In this document: positions 13,798 to 15,798 of the stretch, piece by piece
Position numbering within the stretch: position 1 is the stretch's first letter
Layout of the letters: every line of letters begins with the position of its first letter
Origin: Chitinophagaceae bacterium
GTDB lineage: Bacteria; Bacteroidota; Bacteroidia; Chitinophagales; Chitinophagaceae
NCBI GenBank assembly: GCA_021323155.1
Contig: JAJTCI010000024.1
Location: forward strand, 1 to 15,798
Direction: 5' to 3'
Length of the DNA stretch: 15,798 nucleotides
Notes under the pieces: model-generated
Told to the model about the DNA's origin: nothing
What the model saw: only the letters and a program-made list of their open reading frames with translations
Database searches by the model: none
Made by a program: the position numbers and the translations under genes

Positions 13798-15223
13798 GGT
13801 GTCAGTACAGAACGGCGCTGCGAAGGGAAGAGAAATACTGGTACAGGTGAAGGAGGCTACTACGATGAAACGCATCAGGATGCTGCTGGACGGAAACGTA
13901 GTCCATTATTTACTCGTTTCCGGTGACCCGGGTTACCTGCGATCCCAAAACGTGAACCGTTTCTTTTCCGACTTCCGATTCCTGAAGCCCGCAACGCCTG
14001 TTGACATTACTGTTTCGAAAGCACCAGCGCTAATCGCGGCCTTATCGGACAAAGATTCAGTGGTAAGGGCGATGGCAGGTAATGCTTTCCTGGGCGCTAC
14101 GTTCAATAAAACCGATCTCCCTTTATTACACGATGCGTTGTTCGTTAAATACAAAGATGATTCTGACTGGCAGCCCCCGGGCAGCATCAACCGAGCCATC
14201 GGACATAAGTTGGTTGACATAAAAGATCCTTCTTCGCTGGAACTGGCCAGGAAAAAATACACCAAGCTTAACGATGAGATGGAATACCTCAGGTGGATCC
14301 CGCTGGAAATGGCCGCCCAATGGCAGACGAGGGAGAGTTATGACATGATCGGGGAAATGCTCGATGCTAAATTACCGACCACCACGAATTACAGCTTCTT
14401 TTTCGCAGTTGATGACAGCCTGGACCTCGCGGGCCAGATCTATCCCCATCTATTGAAATACGTAGGTGATACCATCATGGGGCTGGGCATCATTTCGATT
14501 ACGCCGTCATTGCTGGACAGTGGCGTAGTGACAAAGCAATTGCTTATTCAGCAAGAGCAAGCCATCCTCCGTACTGCGGAACATGAATGGCAGAAAGTGC
14601 GTTCGCAGGAAAACGAGGAGGTGGATTATGACGTGCATCAACTGGTGGACGTATTGCGGATGATGGAAACACCCGCCGCCAGGAGTGCCATCCGGAAATT
14701 CCTGGAGGTAAAGAGCAATGACCTGAAACTGGAAGCGGTCTCGGCATTGCTGGACCTGCAGGAGAAAGTTTCTCCTGAAGTATTCAACCAACTGGCAGCT
14801 GACGTCAACAGCAGGCTCAGCCTTTATGAAGAACTGGAGGGCCGGGACATGCTTTCGTTGTTCCCGAAGCATTTCGCGAACCAGAAGGCAATGGCAGAGG
14901 CGATGGCATTCGCAGCCGCCACCGACGAAGATGCGCCGACTAAGATCGTCTTCCTTACAGAAAAACAAGGCAGCTACCTGGGCAAGCAATACAAGTTCTA
15001 CCTGTACAAGATAACGTTTGGCGAAGACGAGTATGAGACCAGTTACCTGGGATTTGCCGGGGCTTATGACCTGGCTGGAAAGAAGCTGAAACCGGAGGAT
15101 AACATTTCCGGGTTATACTGGCAATACGAATACGACGCGTCCAGGATCAATACCTTTTTCAAGGAATGGCTCGCCTCATATGAGGACTCGGAAAAAGAAC
15201 CGGTGCCGCCACCGATCAAATAA
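13703..15223 (+). CDS. C-terminal part of the split TraB/GumN-like gene (HEAT-like region)
   Basis: The frame is open from ATG 13703, but codons before about 13787 overlap the first frame and look non-native. Recognisable sequence begins at VVSEVSVQNGAAKG and completes the third module copy (NVVHYLLVS, then NVNRFFSDFRFL, matching the ends of copies 1 and 2). From about residue 105 to 370 the chain is helical with HEAT-like pairs (ALIAALSDKDSVVRAMAGNAF; ARSAIRKFLEVKSNDLKLEAVSALL). The last 90 residues form a separate beta-containing domain (KQYKFYLYKITFGE, SYLGFAGAYDL) ending in a Pro-rich tail. It has no leader of its own, so alone it would stay in the cytoplasm. A GGAGG at 13852-13856 lies eight bases before ATG 13865, a possible internal start. 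No family name is assigned. Confidence 0.72.
   Translation: MMTKTPIRTSICRSIRMQRPPSATSLTSVVSEVSVQNGAAKGREILVQVKEATTMKRIRMLLDGNVVHYLLVSGDPGYLRSQNVNRFFSDFRFLKPATPVDITVSKAPALIAALSDKDSVVRAMAGNAFLGATFNKTDLPLLHDALFVKYKDDSDWQPPGSINRAIGHKLVDIKDPSSLELARKKYTKLNDEMEYLRWIPLEMAAQWQTRESYDMIGEMLDAKLPTTTNYSFFFAVDDSLDLAGQIYPHLLKYVGDTIMGLGIISITPSLLDSGVVTKQLLIQQEQAILRTAEHEWQKVRSQENEEVDYDVHQLVDVLRMMETPAARSAIRKFLEVKSNDLKLEAVSALLDLQEKVSPEVFNQLAADVNSRLSLYEELEGRDMLSLFPKHFANQKAMAEAMAFAAATDEDAPTKIVFLTEKQGSYLGKQYKFYLYKITFGEDEYETSYLGFAGAYDLAGKKLKPEDNISGLYWQYEYDASRINTFFKEWLASYEDSEKEPVPPPIK
13761..13801. repeat. Imperfect palindrome at the reading-frame break
   Basis: An inner perfect hairpin CACTGA-CT-TCAGTG (13776-13789) is nested in an outer stem CACCTTCA (13761-13768) with TGAGGTG (13795-13801), one base bulged. 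The TGA that closes the first frame is part of the outer stem. It could promote deletion, hinder sequencing, or simply be coincidence. Confidence 0.5.
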
Positions 15224-15266
15224 CGCTAGCGCTCACCCGGAAAGGGTAGCTGCTTCGGCACTTCTC

Positions 15267-15798
15267 TTATTTTCGCGGTAAATTTAACGTGGTACTGGCA
15301 GCTTCCGTGAAGGTGACACCAAGTTCGGTGAGCGGGAATTCCACGAAATACATCTTCAGCATTTCGTTATTCTTCGCTTCCACCTCGCCGCGGTAAATGC
15401 ATTTGTAATCGTTCTTAACCTGTTGGTAGGTGGACTCAGAGATATTGATCCGGCCCTCATATCCAGCGGACTCCATGCGTGAAGCGATGTTAACCGTGTT
15501 GCCCCAGATATCGTAAGTGAATTTCTTGATGCCGACGATACCCGCTACTACAGGACCGGTATTCACGCCGATGCGCATTTCCAGGAATATCTTACCGATC
15601 CTTTGCCGGTGTTCTTTCTCCTTCTCCATGAACCGGATCATCTCCATAGCGGCGCGTATCACATCCGTCGCGTGTGTGCGTGTCGCCACTGGCAGCCCCC
15701 CGGCGCACATATAGCTGTCACCAATGGTCTTGATCTTTTCCAGGTTGTACTTCGCGATGATGTTATCAAAACTGCTGTAGTAATAGTTGATCTCCTGC
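15267..15798 (-). CDS. Class III adenylate cyclase, C-terminal part (runs off the right edge)
   Basis: 176 residues are visible; the frame is open to base 15797, so the start lies outside the window. The cyclase catalytic domain is clear. EKIKTIGDSYM (20-30 from the edge) holds the second metal-binding Asp27 and Lys23; YDIWGNTVNIASRME (95-109) holds Asp96, Asn103 and Arg107. In mammalian enzymes the equivalent Lys and Asp select adenine and the Asn and Arg stabilise the transition state, so this enzyme should make cAMP from ATP rather than cGMP. The first metal-binding Asp and any sensor, TPR or membrane part must be upstream, off-window. A short tail of about 30 residues follows the domain. 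The gene converges on the split TraB/GumN-like gene, with 43 bases between stops and no strong terminator seen. Confidence 0.92.
   Translation of the reverse strand, partial: QEINYYYSSFDNIIAKYNLEKIKTIGDSYMCAGGLPVATRTHATDVIRAAMEMIRFMEKEKEHRQRIGKIFLEMRIGVNTGPVVAGIVGIKKFTYDIWGNTVNIASRMESAGYEGRINISESTYQQVKNDYKCIYRGEVEAKNNEMLKMYFVEFPLTELGVTFTEAASTTLNLPRK

Larger units (their letters stand above)
11830..15223 (+). pseudogene. Complete locus of the frame-disrupted TraB/GumN-like gene
   Basis: The two open frames read as one protein of about 1,130 residues: leader, TraB/GumN domain, three module copies, HEAT-like helical region and a C-terminal domain. The frame must move by +1 (or -2) between about 13770 and 13800. 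The third module also seems 20-25 residues shorter than copies 1 and 2 at this point, which suits an out-of-frame deletion better than a single extra base. A sequencing error at the local palindrome remains possible, in which case the gene is intact. Confidence 0.6.

Noticed and set aside
15224..15266. Terminator between the split gene and the cyclase
   Set aside because: Only ACCC/GGGT with a five-base loop is visible and no T tract follows; too weak to call.

Overview
This window looks like an ordinary chromosomal stretch of a Bacteroidota bacterium, most likely of the Chitinophagaceae type. Four things point that way: a pectate lyase ending in a type IX secretion (T9SS) sorting domain; an AraC regulator whose DNA-binding domain is joined to a multi-pass membrane domain; many Sec or lipoprotein leaders with almost no Shine-Dalgarno sequences; and upstream boxes resembling the phylum's TAnnTTTG promoter element. 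Genus and species are inference only. I see no tRNA, rRNA, insertion sequence, prophage or CRISPR array.

Layout. Bases 1-1928 (minus strand): a lipoprotein alpha/beta hydrolase of the proline-iminopeptidase type, then a small outer-membrane beta-barrel protein, closed by a strong terminator preceded by an ATCCG-type nonamer repeat. Bases 1929-2541: a repeat-rich spacer with two 7-bp repeat arrays in opposite orientation and a 5-copy 11-bp tandem repeat. Bases 2542-4238 (minus): a small lipoprotein followed by a membrane-bound AraC regulator with a GTG start. Bases 4471-4914 (plus): a small secreted four-cysteine orphan with its own terminator. Bases 5058-8338 (minus): an S9 prolyl-oligopeptidase-type peptidase and, upstream of it, a secreted patatin-like phospholipase. 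Bases 8660-10870 (plus): a modular T9SS-exported pectate lyase with a terminator. Bases 10973-11752 (plus): a DUF2272 protein. Bases 11830-15223 (plus): a large TraB/GumN-like protein that is split between two reading frames. Bases 15267-15798 (minus): the C-terminal part of a class III adenylate cyclase that runs off the right edge.

How it works together. Nearly all products appear to be exported or membrane-bound: hydrolases, peptidase, lipase, pectin degradation, beta-barrel. This fits a cell-envelope and nutrient-scavenging profile, but I see no single pathway linking them and no SusC/SusD pair beside the pectate lyase. I did not find a convincing new defence or mobile system. The best leads are the broken TraB/GumN gene (a repeated C-terminal module, with frames that change at an imperfect palindrome where one module copy seems shortened), the inverted heptamer arrays, the dispersed nonamer repeat, and the hydrolase whose usual acid position is Asn.
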